In this document: positions 27,547-37,891 of the stretch, one piece after another
Position numbering within the stretch: position 1 is the stretch's first letter
Layout of the letters: every line of letters begins with the position of its first letter
NCBI GenBank assembly: GCA_029268615.1
Contig: JAQWNM010000010.1
Location: 124,001 to 188,000, forward strand
Direction: 5' to 3'
Source: SAR86 cluster bacterium
GTDB taxonomy: Bacteria > Pseudomonadota > Gammaproteobacteria > Magnimaribacterales > Magnimaribacteraceae
DNA: 64,000 bases
Made by a program: the position numbers and the translations under genes
The notes under the pieces: model-generated
Seen by the model: the letters and a program-made list of their open reading frames with translations, nothing else
Told to the model about the DNA's origin: nothing
The model's database searches: none

Positions 27547-28878
27547 TTAAATTATTCTATTATCTTTCCAATTTAGCAAAATACTCTGCCCGCCCTTCTC
27601 TACATAAAACTTTTCATCTATCCATAGATTTGCAATAGCAGCCAATTGTCCATCCAAATATATTAAAGGAAGCCTATTTCTTTCCCAGGGAGGTGTTCTT
27701 TTTTCTTGGAATAGACTCTTTAAAGATTTTGAGCAATTCCTTCCAAAAGGTCTAATTATTTCTCCACCTTTTCTAATTTTAACCTCTACCTTTAATTTCT
27801 TATCATATTTTATACCATCTCCCTTTTGCCTAATCCCTGTAAGCTCTCCCGTGGGAAATTTAAGAGGAGAAAGTAAATCCCATAAATAAGTGTCATGCTT
27901 AGAAACCTGAATATTTTGATATCTAATAGCATGCAAATATCCATCATACTTTCTCACTTCGATGGAATTTCTTTGGTTAATCTTTCCTATAGATACTTCA
28001 GATGAAATATTATCACCTGATAAAATAATATTTTCGCAAATTTTATTAATAATTTTAGATTCAACATACTTCTGAGTTATTAGCCACACCCAGCGATGCA
28101 GAAGATTTCTCATTCTAGATTTATTTAATTTTTTTAATTTAGAAATAGACAATTTTGCAAGCTTATCTTCTTGAGTCATTTGTATATCTTGATCTGCTAT
28201 ATCATTTAAAATCTCTTGAGTATCTCTTGCTCTTTCTGAGAATCTTTTAAAAGAGTCTTGATAGCTTGGCCAGCGTTCTTCTACAATGGGTAATATCTTC
28301 TTTCTTATAAAGTTTCTATCAAATCTTAAATCTAGATTAGTATCATCTTCTACCCAATTCAGTTTATTTTGAATTGCATATTTCTTAATATTCTCCTTAG
28401 TGACTCCAAGTAATGGCCTTAGGATGGACTTATTTTTATATATTGTTTTTTTTGGGATACCTTTCATCCCATTTATACCTGACCCCCGTATCAATCTAAA
28501 TAATATTGTTTCAGATTGATCATCCTGATGATGAGCTGTACAAATAACATCTCTAGACTCAGCCCAGTCACAAAGAAAAGCATACCTTTTATCTCTCAAA
28601 GATTCCTCATTTAAATGTTCATTTAATTTACTAGGTATCTGCCAAGAAATGAAATGAACTCCCAAATCATCTGCAATTTCAGCACAATGTTTTTCCCATA
28701 AATCAGAGGAGTTTGAGACTTTATGGTTAACATGTAATGCATAAATAGATGATTTATTTACAGATTTAGTAATTAAGTCTAAAAGAACATGAGAGTCTAA
28801 CCCTCCAGAAAAAGCTACTCCTATTCTTGTAAAGGTCTTTAACTCTTTTAGAGTTAGAGGTTCAATTAGAGAAGCCAT
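27547..28878 (-). CDS. tilS: tRNA(Ile)-lysidine synthetase
   Basis: Modifies C34 of tRNA-Ile(CAU) to lysidine so that it reads AUA. 443 residues; PP-loop SGGLDS at 24-29 in VAFSGGLDSHVLL, the AHHQDDQSETILFRLIRGSGINGMKGI stretch, and C-terminal substrate-binding domains ending ...EKRTPPWERNRLPLIYLDGQLAAIANLWID. Last gene of the long cluster starting at rpsB; it begins 9 bases after accA. Confidence 0.94.
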   Translation of the reverse strand: MASLIEPLTLKELKTFTRIGVAFSGGLDSHVLLDLITKSVNKSSIYALHVNHKVSNSSDLWEKHCAEIADDLGVHFISWQIPSKLNEHLNEESLRDKRYAFLCDWAESRDVICTAHHQDDQSETILFRLIRGSGINGMKGIPKKTIYKNKSILRPLLGVTKENIKKYAIQNKLNWVEDDTNLDLRFDRNFIRKKILPIVEERWPSYQDSFKRFSERARDTQEILNDIADQDIQMTQEDKLAKLSISKLKKLNKSRMRNLLHRWVWLITQKYVESKIINKICENIILSGDNISSEVSIGKINQRNSIEVRKYDGYLHAIRYQNIQVSKHDTYLWDLLSPLKFPTGELTGIRQKGDGIKYDKKLKVEVKIRKGGEIIRPFGRNCSKSLKSLFQEKRTPPWERNRLPLIYLDGQLAAIANLWIDEKFYVEKGGQSILLNWKDNRII

Positions 28879-28887
28879 GGATTAAAA

Positions 28888-29838
28888 CTATAAAGAACCA
28901 TAAGACATGAGTCGTTGATACCTTTTACTTGTTAGTTCGCTTATATCTATATTTCTTAATTCTAAAATATTTTTTTCAATAGAGCCTTTAAGATTATTTG
29001 CCATGTAATCAGGATTTCTATGAGCTCCTCCTAATGGTTCTTTAATAATCTCGTCTATAAGACCGAGGTCCAGAATACTTTGTGCACTCAGCTGCATAGC
29101 TTCAGCAGCATCTCCAGCTTTATCAGAATCTCTCCATACTATTGAAGCACATGCTTCAGGAGTTGCTACAGAATAAGTTGAATATTCAGACATGCTAATT
29201 TTATCTCCTACTGCTATTGCAAGAGCTCCTCCAGATCCACCTTCTCCCATGATATTAACTATAATTGGAGTCTTTAATCTAGACATAACGCTCAAATTAT
29301 AGGCTATTGCTTCACTCTGCCCCCGCTCTTCACTTTCTATTCCTGGATAAGCTCCAGGCGTGTCTATTAAAGTTACCACAGGTAAACTAAATCTTTCTGC
29401 TAATTCCATTAATCTACAAGCTTTTCTATATCCTTCTGGTTGAGCCATTCCAAAATTATGAAGTATCTTTTCTTCTGTAGATCTTCCTTTTTCATGACCA
29501 ATTAAAACAACTTGATGATCACCTATAGTCGCTAAGCCCCCTATAATTGCTCTATCATCTCCAAACCGTCTATCTCCATGTAATTCGTCAAAATGACTAC
29601 ATATCTTTGTTACATAATCAAGAAAGTGGGGTCGCTTAGCATGTCTAGCTATTTGAACGCTCTGCCACGAAGATAAATTAGAAAATATTTTTTCTGTTAA
29701 TAAAACTATTGAATCATTTAATTTATTAACTTCTTTACTTATCTTTTCAGGATCAGTCTCAGGTGAGTTTCTTAACTCCTCTAGTTTAGACTCTAAAGCT
29801 TCTATAGGTTTTTCGAAATCTAAATAATCTCCATTCAT
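28888..29838 (-). CDS. accA: Acetyl-CoA carboxylase carboxyltransferase alpha subunit
   Basis: Transfers the carboxyl from biotin to acetyl-CoA, with AccD, in the first step of fatty-acid synthesis. 316 residues, normal size. Conserved regions: RPHFLDYVTKICSHFDELHGDR, GMAQPEGYRKACRLM, TLIDTPGAYPGIESEERGQSEAIAYNL and MGEGGSGGALAIAVGD (acyl-CoA binding glycines). Lies between dnaE and tilS as in E. coli. Confidence 0.96.
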   Translation of the reverse strand: MNGDYLDFEKPIEALESKLEELRNSPETDPEKISKEVNKLNDSIVLLTEKIFSNLSSWQSVQIARHAKRPHFLDYVTKICSHFDELHGDRRFGDDRAIIGGLATIGDHQVVLIGHEKGRSTEEKILHNFGMAQPEGYRKACRLMELAERFSLPVVTLIDTPGAYPGIESEERGQSEAIAYNLSVMSRLKTPIIVNIMGEGGSGGALAIAVGDKISMSEYSTYSVATPEACASIVWRDSDKAGDAAEAMQLSAQSILDLGLIDEIIKEPLGGAHRNPDYMANNLKGSIEKNILELRNIDISELTSKRYQRLMSYGSL

Positions 29839-29856
29839 ATCAAAACATAAAATTTT

Positions 29857-32800
29857 TTAATGCAAATATAAATGATTATCATACACCAATTGAATATTTT
29901 CTTTCCCAAAGGTCTTTTCAAGTGACAACAATCTATCCTCGTTTAAATTTAAATTGTATTCTTCGGGTAGTGATAAATCAGCCTCTGATTCTTCACCAGA
30001 ATAAGTAATTAATAAGGGAGTTTTTTTACCCTCCTCTTCTATATTTATTTTTTTTATTTTTTCTAGATTTACCTTCAAATTTTTTGAATTCATCTTTAAA
30101 TTAACATACTTACAATACTCTCTTCTTGCATCATCAAGGGTAAGAATATTCTGAGCTATTAATTTAAAAGTTTCTTTAAATTCATTACTAGAGAATTCAT
30201 CCTTTTCAATATCTCCTTCAATGATAACTGTTTGTCCTTTTTTTAAAGCACTTCTAAACTTATCATAAATATCTGCCCAAATAGATACTTCTATTTTTCC
30301 AGAAAGATCTACTAAAGTAATAAAAGCAAATCTCCCTCTTTTTCCTTGACGCATATTCAACTGTGAAATGAAACCTCCTAGTCTAGCAAAAGAAGTATCT
30401 TGGGTTAGATCTCCTATAAGACCACTACACATCCTAGTTATTTCGTTTTGACGCCCTTTAATAGGGTTAGATTCTAAATAGAACCCTAAAGATTTATATT
30501 CAGCAATAGGCAAATTAAATTTATTTTCTGGGGTTAATGTAATCCTTTCAGGATCTGGATCTATCTGCTCATCCTCAAACAAATCACTAATCCCACTCTG
30601 TCTTCTGTCCATTAAATGCTCTACCTTCTTTAAGGTAGCATTTATAGATCTAAAGAGATCTTCTCTTACTCCTAACCCATCCATTGACCCAGATCCAATC
30701 AAAGCTTCTAATACCCTCTTATTAATACGAAATTTGTTCATTCTCAGACAAAAATCTTCTAAATTAGTAAAATGAGATATTTCACGTTCAGTTTGAATTC
30801 CTCCTATTAAAGATTCTCCAACCCCTTTAATAGCTCCAAGTCCATAAAGTATTTCATCATCTGAAATATCTAAAAAGAGATATTCACTCTTATTTATATC
30901 TGGCTTGGTTACTTTTAATTTCATTTCTCTGCATTCATCTACAAACATTTGAACTCTATCTGTTGAATCAATCTCACAAGACAAAACGGAGGCCATGAAA
31001 GAGGCAGGAAAATGAGCTTTAAGCCAAGCGGTTTGATAAGCAATAAGAGCATAACCAACGGAATGAGAACGATTAAATCCATAGCCAGCGAATTGTTCAA
31101 TTTGATCAAATAAATTTCCAGCATACTTTTTATCTACTTTATTTAATGCACTTCCTTCGATAAAGGCTGATCTCTGCTGCTCCATTTCCTCTTTCTTCTT
31201 TTTTCCCATAGCCCTTCTAAGAATATCAGCCTGTCCTAAACTAAAACCAGCTAGATCTTGTGCTATTTGCATCACTTGTTCTTGATAAACAATGACTCCA
31301 TAGGTAGGACTTAGTATATTTTTTACAGCCTCATGTCCGTAAGTGACATCCTCTCTTCCATGTTTCCTTTCAATATAAGACTGAACCATATTCATACCTA
31401 AGGCTCCAGGCCTGTAGAGAGCATTCATACTTACAATATCTTCAAAACGATTGGGAACTAATTGTTTTAAATACTCTCTCATACCTCTTGATTCAAGCTG
31501 AAAAACCCCTGTAGTGTCTGCCTTTTGAAGAAGGCTAAAAGTTTTTTTATCATTGAGAGGTAAATCATCTATCCTTAATTCTTTATTTATATTTTTTAGA
31601 TTTACTCTTTTTAAAGTCCTATCAATAATTGTGAGTGTTTTTAGCCCTAAGAAATCAAATTTAACTAGTCCTACTGCCTCAACATCTCCCATATCAAATT
31701 GAGATGCAACAGTACCCTTTTCTTCATCTAAAATAAGAGGAGTAAAATCTGTTAAAGCTGTAGGTGCAATTACAACTCCAGCTGCATGTGTACCTACACT
31801 TCTAGCAATGCCTTCAAGTTTGAGTGCCATCTCGTAAACTTCCAAACCGCCATCACTTGAATTAACAAGTTCCTTAAATTCTTTATCCTTATAAGCTTGC
31901 TTAAGAGAAATACCGAGAACATCTGGCATAGCATTGACTAAAGATTCTCCAAACCAATATGGTTTATCTAATACCCTTACTACATCTTTAATTACAGCTC
32001 TAGCTGCCATAGTTCCTCTTGTTCCTATTTGAGCTACAGAGTCTTTGCCATATTTTTGTGTCACATAGTCAAGAACCCTATCTCTGCCATCTCTACAAAA
32101 ATCAATATCAAAGTCCGGATTACTTACCCTTTCTGGATTTAAAAACCTTTCAAAAAGAAGATCATATTTTATAGGGTCTATAGAAGTAATGCCTAAGGCA
32201 TAAGCAGTGATAGAACCAGCACCTGAACCTCTGCCGGGACCAACAGGTATTTCATTCTCTTGAGCCCAATTTACAAAGTCTGCGACTATTAGAAAATAGC
32301 CCGCAAAATCTAGTTTACATATCATATCGAGCTCATATTCAAGCCTTTCTGCATATTTTTCTTTATGAATATCATACTTATTTACTGACGATTCTATAAA
32401 TTCAATTCTATTCTTTAATCCTTGCTCAGCGCTCTCCCTAAGCATGTCTTCATTACTTTTTCCTTCTGGGACATCGAAGTCAGGAAGGAAGAACTTACCA
32501 AGATCAATTTCTAGATTACATAGTTTAGAAATTTTAACTGTATTTTGAAGAGCTTCCGGTATATCAGAAAAAAGATTTATCATTTCTTCCGTTGAAGTTA
32601 AATATTGCTTTGGAGAATAGATCTTTTTTCTTCTAGGATCGCTTAATGTTTCACCTTTTTGAATACAAACCCTAGCTTCGTGCGCCTCGAAATCTGATAA
32701 ATTTCCTTCTGAATCTATAGGCTCTAGAAACCTCACATCATTAGTTGCAACCAAAGGAACCTCATGCTGGATTGATAAATTTATAACACTAAGATTATGT

Positions 32801-33354
32801 TCCTCTTCTCCTTCCCTATTTACTCTTTGTATCTCTAAAAAAAAATTATTATTAAAAATTTTTTTTAAAGCTATCACTCTATCTGAAGCGAGGCTTTCAT
32901 CTCCCGAAAGTAAAGATTTGCCTACATAACCAAATTGACCTCCTGATAAAGCTATGATGCCTTGATAATTACTTTCAAGCCAATCTAGGTTTACATGGGG
33001 AACACCTTTTTTTTGGCCATCTACATAAGACCTGGAAACTATTTTTGTAAGATTCTTGTAACCTAGATTATCTTTTGCTAATAAAACTAAAGTTCCTGAA
33101 GACTGATCAATATCCTCAACTAAGTTTATTTCCACACCTATTATTGGTTTAATTCCATTTTTTCTTGCAGCTTTATAAAATTTTATTAAACCAAAAAGAT
33201 TAGAAATATCAGTTAAAGCTATAGCAGAAAAATTTTTTTTATAAGCTTCCTCTGCTAAATCATCTATTCTTATTATTCCATCTGATAACGAAAATTCAGA
33301 ATGTACATGTAGATGTATAAATTCTTGATTAGTATTTAAGCCCATTAACTTCAT
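29857..33354 (-). CDS. dnaE: DNA polymerase III alpha subunit
   Basis: Replicative polymerase, 1165 residues. Order: PHP domain (IHLHVHSEFSLSDG), palm with the catalytic aspartates in PDFDIDF (413-419), tandem HhH, OB fold and tail. A longer upstream ATG (33354) overlaps rnhB by 26 bases; ATG 33345 is an equally plausible start. The PHP domain keeps the first HxH pair that E. coli has lost (HLRVH there), but has NDVRF where a complete metal site has NDVH, so proofreading activity of the PHP domain is doubtful. Confidence 0.97.
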   Translation of the reverse strand: MKLMGLNTNQEFIHLHVHSEFSLSDGIIRIDDLAEEAYKKNFSAIALTDISNLFGLIKFYKAARKNGIKPIIGVEINLVEDIDQSSGTLVLLAKDNLGYKNLTKIVSRSYVDGQKKGVPHVNLDWLESNYQGIIALSGGQFGYVGKSLLSGDESLASDRVIALKKIFNNNFFLEIQRVNREGEEEHNLSVINLSIQHEVPLVATNDVRFLEPIDSEGNLSDFEAHEARVCIQKGETLSDPRRKKIYSPKQYLTSTEEMINLFSDIPEALQNTVKISKLCNLEIDLGKFFLPDFDVPEGKSNEDMLRESAEQGLKNRIEFIESSVNKYDIHKEKYAERLEYELDMICKLDFAGYFLIVADFVNWAQENEIPVGPGRGSGAGSITAYALGITSIDPIKYDLLFERFLNPERVSNPDFDIDFCRDGRDRVLDYVTQKYGKDSVAQIGTRGTMAARAVIKDVVRVLDKPYWFGESLVNAMPDVLGISLKQAYKDKEFKELVNSSDGGLEVYEMALKLEGIARSVGTHAAGVVIAPTALTDFTPLILDEEKGTVASQFDMGDVEAVGLVKFDFLGLKTLTIIDRTLKRVNLKNINKELRIDDLPLNDKKTFSLLQKADTTGVFQLESRGMREYLKQLVPNRFEDIVSMNALYRPGALGMNMVQSYIERKHGREDVTYGHEAVKNILSPTYGVIVYQEQVMQIAQDLAGFSLGQADILRRAMGKKKKEEMEQQRSAFIEGSALNKVDKKYAGNLFDQIEQFAGYGFNRSHSVGYALIAYQTAWLKAHFPASFMASVLSCEIDSTDRVQMFVDECREMKLKVTKPDINKSEYLFLDISDDEILYGLGAIKGVGESLIGGIQTEREISHFTNLEDFCLRMNKFRINKRVLEALIGSGSMDGLGVREDLFRSINATLKKVEHLMDRRQSGISDLFEDEQIDPDPERITLTPENKFNLPIAEYKSLGFYLESNPIKGRQNEITRMCSGLIGDLTQDTSFARLGGFISQLNMRQGKRGRFAFITLVDLSGKIEVSIWADIYDKFRSALKKGQTVIIEGDIEKDEFSSNEFKETFKLIAQNILTLDDARREYCKYVNLKMNSKNLKVNLEKIKKINIEEEGKKTPLLITYSGEESEADLSLPEEYNLNLNEDRLLSLEKTFGKENIQLVYDNHLYLH

Positions 33355-33907
33355 TATCCAATTTTTTTAAAGGTTTGAAAGTCATTCTGTGGTGTTTACA
33401 TGGACCAAATTCTTTCAACGCTTTCAAATGAAATCTTGTAGGATATCCTTTATTATTTTTGAAATCATAAATAGGGAATTTTTTATCTAATTTTTTCATT
33501 AACTCATCTCTGGCAACCTTAGCAACTACAGATGCAGCCATAATACTGTGTATTTTAGTATCGCCTTTAATAATCATTTCTAATGGCAAATCTGTACTAG
33601 GTGCAATATTCCCATCAATAAGAAGCTTTGAAGGCCTACATGAAAGGGATTTAATAGCTCTTTTCATTGCTAACAAGCTTGCACGTAATATATTTAAAGT
33701 TTCTATCTCAGTAACACTAGACTTTCCTATACTAAAAGCTATTGCATTAGCTCTTATTTCCTTATCAAGTCTAATTAGTTCTTTAGGACTTAAACTTTTT
33801 GAATCATTTAAACCGATAATTCTTTTTTTGCCTAAAATAACAGCTGCTGCATACACAGGACCTGCTAGAGGACCTCTACCTACCTCATCAACTCCAGCAA
33901 TTAACAT
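33329..33907 (-). CDS. rnhB: Ribonuclease HII
   Basis: Cleaves RNA in RNA/DNA hybrids, including single ribonucleotides left by replication. 192 residues, with the DEXGR motif at IAGVDEVGRGPLAGPV (catalytic Asp-Glu), LLIDGN for the third acidic residue, and SIMAASVVAKVARD for the fourth. Its ATG overlaps the lpxB stop by 7 bases. Confidence 0.96.
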   Translation of the reverse strand: MLIAGVDEVGRGPLAGPVYAAAVILGKKRIIGLNDSKSLSPKELIRLDKEIRANAIAFSIGKSSVTEIETLNILRASLLAMKRAIKSLSCRPSKLLIDGNIAPSTDLPLEMIIKGDTKIHSIMAASVVAKVARDELMKKLDKKFPIYDFKNNKGYPTRFHLKALKEFGPCKHHRMTFKPLKKLDNEVNGLKY

Positions 33908-35043
33908 TTAGAATAGAATTCGATAATTGCATCTTTAGCTGAACTAGGACCTTTACCTATTAAAGAAATATGAATTTTCCGAAATTTTTCAAGAATTATT
34001 GAACGTTTTATACTTCTTAATTCTTTAAATGACTTTAAGATATTATGTTTTGTTACCTTGCCTTGCAATAACTCCGGAACTATTTCTTCATTACTCAATA
34101 AATTGGGTAAGGAAAAGTAAGAAATATTTAAAAAAGGTTTAATAAAAAAATAACTAAACCAATTTGTTTTATAAATAACCAAAGACGGAACGCCTAGAAG
34201 CAAGGCTTCCAGGCTAGCGGTTCCTGAAGTTATGATTCCATAATCAGATTTTTTTAAAATTTCATGAGAATTACCAAAAGTAAATTCTATAAATAATAAT
34301 TTATCCTCGTCTCTATTAAGTAATTGCAAATGATCCTTGCTAACTAAGGGCATTACAAAATCCATATTAGTATATTGTGATTTAAGTTCCTTGGCTGCTT
34401 CAATCATCAGAGGTGCTAATAATCTTATCTCAGATTCTCTACTTCCAGGCATTAAAGCCACTCTGATATTTTTATTATTTTGATCATTCAAGAGATCACT
34501 AGGTAAATCTAATTTTTGTGCTAGAGGATGTCCAACATATTTTACATTTACTTCAGAGTCTTTATAAGAACTTTCTTCAAAAGGAAATAAAGTCAACATT
34601 AAATCTACTGATTTTTCAATCTTCTTAATCCTTCCCTTACGCCAAGCCCAAACTGAAGGACTAACATACTGAATGGTTTTAATAGAGGCTTCTTGTTTTA
34701 ATGACTTTGCTAATGGAAGATTAAAATCTGGAGCATCTATTCCAATAAATAGATCGGGTTTATTTTTTTTAAGAAAATCTTTTAGTTTTTTTCTAAGCTT
34801 TATCAATTCCGGTAACCTTTTTAAAGGTTCCCAAATTCCCATTACCGAAATCTTATCTAAGTCAAAAAAAGATTTTAAGCCTGCTTCCTTCATTTCTTGA
34901 CCGCCAACCCCTATAAATTCGCAGTCAGGAAAATCCTTTTTAATGGATTCTATTAATGAAGCACCTAATTGATCTCCTGACTTCTCACCAGCTACTATTC
35001 CTATCTTTAATAATGGCTTACTTTTTATATTTTCATGCGGCAT
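33901..35043 (-). CDS. lpxB: Lipid-A-disaccharide synthase
   Basis: GT19 glycosyltransferase joining UDP-2,3-diacylglucosamine and lipid X. 380 residues, full length. Motifs include IVAGEKSGDQLGASL, GVGGQEMKEAGL, IGIDAPDFNLPLAKSLK, YVSPSVWAWRKGRIKKI, ALMPGSRESEIRLLAP and TSGTASLEALLLGVPSLVIYKTN. Starts on the lpxA stop (TAATG). Confidence 0.96.
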   Translation of the reverse strand: MPHENIKSKPLLKIGIVAGEKSGDQLGASLIESIKKDFPDCEFIGVGGQEMKEAGLKSFFDLDKISVMGIWEPLKRLPELIKLRKKLKDFLKKNKPDLFIGIDAPDFNLPLAKSLKQEASIKTIQYVSPSVWAWRKGRIKKIEKSVDLMLTLFPFEESSYKDSEVNVKYVGHPLAQKLDLPSDLLNDQNNKNIRVALMPGSRESEIRLLAPLMIEAAKELKSQYTNMDFVMPLVSKDHLQLLNRDEDKLLFIEFTFGNSHEILKKSDYGIITSGTASLEALLLGVPSLVIYKTNWFSYFFIKPFLNISYFSLPNLLSNEEIVPELLQGKVTKHNILKSFKELRSIKRSIILEKFRKIHISLIGKGPSSAKDAIIEFYSKC

Positions 35044-35813
35044 TATCGAACAATACCGCGAGTAGAATTTATAAGAGATTTAGCAAACAAATCAACTTCA
35101 GGATGTTTTTTGATCAAGGGTGACATTTGATCTAGAGCTTCATCTACTGTTAATTTATTTCTATATGTTAATCTATATGCAGATCTTAGAGCTTCTATTT
35201 TTTCAGCGCTAAAACCAATTCTTTTTATACCTGTTGTATTTATTCCAAAAGGCGAAGCAGGATTACCTCTCACTTTAACAAAAGCAGGAATATCTTTATT
35301 TACAGCGCTACCCATAGCACAAAAACTGTAAGCACCTAAAGAACAATATTGATGAACAATTGCATATCCTCCAAGTATAGCTCCTTTACCAACTTTAACT
35401 GCACCAGCAATAGCTGCTTGGTTAGTTAAAATAGCATCATCTTCGATAATACAATCATGAGCCACATGAGAATATGCCAAAAGCAAAATATTATTACCTA
35501 TTCTTGTGACCCCTTCCTCTTGAACCGTACCTCTATGAATAGTCACACCTTCTCTGATTACATTGTTATTACCTACGATAAGTTTTGTAGGTTCTCCTTT
35601 ATATTTTTTATCTGGACTTCCGTCACCTACTGAAGCAAATTGAAAAATATGATTATCTTTTCCTATTTCAGTTGGGCCATTAATAATTACATGCGACTCA
35701 ATTTTAGTACCAGATAAAATTTTTACATCTGGGCCTATAACTGAGTATGGCCCTATCTGAACTCCTTCTTCTAAATAAGCTTTTTTGTCAATAATTGCTG
35801 TTGAATGATGCAT
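35043..35813 (-). CDS. lpxA: UDP-N-acetylglucosamine acyltransferase
   Basis: First lipid A step: moves a 3-hydroxyacyl chain from ACP to UDP-GlcNAc. 256 residues; left-handed beta helix of hexapeptide repeats with the catalytic His in AYSHVAHDC and the family string AVNKDIPAFVKVRGNPASPFGIN. The C-terminal helical domain ends SLINSTRGIVR. Shares one base with fabZ and lpxB on each side (TAATG). Confidence 0.97.
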   Translation of the reverse strand: MHHSTAIIDKKAYLEEGVQIGPYSVIGPDVKILSGTKIESHVIINGPTEIGKDNHIFQFASVGDGSPDKKYKGEPTKLIVGNNNVIREGVTIHRGTVQEEGVTRIGNNILLLAYSHVAHDCIIEDDAILTNQAAIAGAVKVGKGAILGGYAIVHQYCSLGAYSFCAMGSAVNKDIPAFVKVRGNPASPFGINTTGIKRIGFSAEKIEALRSAYRLTYRNKLTVDEALDQMSPLIKKHPEVDLFAKSLINSTRGIVR

Positions 35814-36259
35814 TATTTAGGCCTGTCTGCGCATAGAATAATTGCTTTACCAATAACCTTATCATTCACTGAAGCAGAGCAATTAAACTTCCAAATTCCA
35901 CTCTTCTCTGCAAGAACTTTGGACTCTAGAATTATCTGATCTCCCGGAACAGCTGGATTCTTAAATCTTAAATTATCTGCTCCTACAAAATAATAAATAG
36001 AGCCCTGTTCAGGTTTTTTATTCATAGTTTTAAATCCTAAGATTCCTGAAGCTTGGGCCATAGCTTCTAAAATTAAAACACCAGGCATGACTTGTTTTCC
36101 AGGAAAATGGCCATTAAAGAAAGGTTCATTTGTGGTAACATTTTTTATAGCTTTTATATATTTCCCTAATTCAATCTCAACAACTCTATCTACCAACAAG
36201 AATGGATAACGGTGAGGTAAATATTCTTGAATTTCTTCAATATTGATCTCTATTTCCAT
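35813..36259 (-). CDS. fabZ: 3-hydroxyacyl-ACP dehydratase FabZ
   Basis: Dehydrates 3-hydroxyacyl-ACP in fatty-acid elongation. 148 residues, hot-dog fold. [14 protein letters not shown] is the N-terminal signature; [26 protein letters not shown] carries the catalytic His and Glu. FabA is also encoded in this window (61558), so unsaturated fatty acids can be made by the FabA/FabB route while FabZ does general elongation. Confidence 0.97.
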   Translation of the reverse strand: MEIEINIEEIQEYLPHRYPFLLVDRVVEIELGKYIKAIKNVTTNEPFFNGHFPGKQVMPGVLILEAMAQASGILGFKTMNKKPEQGSIYYFVGADNLRFKNPAVPGDQIILESKVLAEKSGIWKFNCSASVNDKVIGKAIILCADRPK

Positions 36260-36277
36260 ATCTATACCTTTATTAAA

Positions 36278-37285
36278 TTATAATTTTTTATAAATATTAT
36301 TAAGCTTCTTAAAGAGAACTGCATTTTTTCTCCATTCTTTATTTTCCATAATAGGAGTTCCAGAAGAGTATATTCCAGGCTTCTTAATAGATTTTGTTAC
36401 TAAAGTCATTGCAGTAATATGAACTTCATCACATATAGAAATATTATCAATAACTCCGCAACATCCTGCAATAGTACAAGATTTTCCTATAATGGAACTA
36501 CCTGCAATAGCGCTATTAGCTGCTATTGCTGAAAACTCACCCACCTCCACATTGTGAGCTATGTGCACTAGATTATCTATTTTCACATCTGAACTAATAA
36601 TAGTATTACCAACCGATCCTTTATCTAAGGAAGAATTAGAACCTATTTCTACTCTATCGTGAATGATAACCCTGCCTAAATGTTCAATCTTAAACCAGTT
36701 ACCATCTTCTTTAGCAAAACCCAAACCATCTGATCCTACTACAGTTCCGCTATGAATTATTACATCTTCACCTATTTCACTATCACTATAGATTGTCACA
36801 TTTGGGTAAATAATAGAATCTTTTCCTATTTTTACATTTCTTCCTATGTAACAACCATTTCCAACTTTAACACCATCATCGATAAAAGAGTCTCTGCCAA
36901 TAGTTGTAAAAGGTCCTATTGATGATGACTTACTTAACTCCGCTGCATCATGAATATCCGCTTTATCCGAAATGCCCTCTTTTAGCTCTTCGCTAAAAGG
37001 AATTTTAAAAAGTTTTGTTGCTTTTGCATATGACAAATAAGGGTCTTTTGAAATCAACACACTTGAAGAAGTTAAATCAGCATGCTCTTTCGAAATAATG
37101 ATTGCACAAGCTCTACTTTGGTTGAGATCAGAAAGAAATTTCTTTTCTGAAAAAAAGGAAATTTCTTTCTCAGTCGCTTTATTTAAGGGTCCAATGCCAT
37201 AGACAAGTTGTTCCTTATTACCTTTAAGGGTTGCTCCTATCTGATTAGCTAAATCTTCAAGAGTAAGATTTTTGGAAGCAGACAC
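36278..37285 (-). CDS. lpxD: UDP-3-O-acyl-glucosamine N-acyltransferase
   Basis: Third lipid A step, adding the second 3-hydroxyacyl chain. 335 residues: an N-terminal uridine-binding domain (TLEDLANQIGATLKG), then beta-helix hexapeptides with VIHSGTVVGSDGLGFAKEDGNW and the catalytic His region IDNLVHIAHNVEVGEFSAIAANSAIAG. Start codon is GTG, six bases after skp. Confidence 0.96.
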   Translation of the reverse strand: MSASKNLTLEDLANQIGATLKGNKEQLVYGIGPLNKATEKEISFFSEKKFLSDLNQSRACAIIISKEHADLTSSSVLISKDPYLSYAKATKLFKIPFSEELKEGISDKADIHDAAELSKSSSIGPFTTIGRDSFIDDGVKVGNGCYIGRNVKIGKDSIIYPNVTIYSDSEIGEDVIIHSGTVVGSDGLGFAKEDGNWFKIEHLGRVIIHDRVEIGSNSSLDKGSVGNTIISSDVKIDNLVHIAHNVEVGEFSAIAANSAIAGSSIIGKSCTIAGCCGVIDNISICDEVHITAMTLVTKSIKKPGIYSSGTPIMENKEWRKNAVLFKKLNNIYKKL

Positions 37286-37291
37286 AAAAAA

Positions 37292-37825
37292 CTATTCTTC
37301 CTTTTGATTAAGGAGCTCAACTACTTCAGGAGTAATGTTTAATGAAGGATCTCCCTGATCCCATCCTAAAACAGCATTTCTTTGAAGAAGTATTTTTATT
37401 CCCTTAGCCCTCATGAGTTCTGTAAGAACTTTCTGCACCTTTGGCGCTTGTTCTTGCTGAATACCCTGAACTAATTCATTTCTCATTTGCTGTAATTTCT
37501 GATTCAAAAAATTAGCATCTTGTTCAAGAGACCTTAATCTCTTTTGAGCTTCCAACTTTTCTTCATCTGACATTGTTGTTCCATCTTTTTGAACATTGGC
37601 AGCTATTTCTTGAGCTTCATTAACTTTTAGTTGAAACTCTTCTGACACTTCCTTCCATTCTTTGCTATTAGAAAGCTCTTCAAAAGCTTGCTTAGCTAGT
37701 TCTGTACTAAGAATAGCTGCTTCAACATCTATTACTGCTATACCTTCTAATTCAGCTGAAAATAAATTAGCTGATAATAGTATTGGAATAAAAAAGAACA
37801 ATATTTTACGATGTATCTTAATCAT
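37292..37825 (-). CDS. skp: Periplasmic chaperone Skp/OmpH
   Basis: Holds unfolded outer-membrane proteins in the periplasm. 177 residues: signal peptide KILFFFIPILLSANLFSAE, then ELEGIAVIDVEAAI and long charged helices (about 50-150) that form the tentacles of the trimer. Preceded by AAGGAG. Position between bamA and lpxD is conserved in gammaproteobacteria. Confidence 0.9.
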   Translation of the reverse strand: MIKIHRKILFFFIPILLSANLFSAELEGIAVIDVEAAILSTELAKQAFEELSNSKEWKEVSEEFQLKVNEAQEIAANVQKDGTTMSDEEKLEAQKRLRSLEQDANFLNQKLQQMRNELVQGIQQEQAPKVQKVLTELMRAKGIKILLQRNAVLGWDQGDPSLNITPEVVELLNQKEE

Positions 37826-37891
37826 GTTAACTCCTTGATTTTTTTGTTTGCGAATTTTAACTTTTTATTACTACTAAATACTACCTTAATC

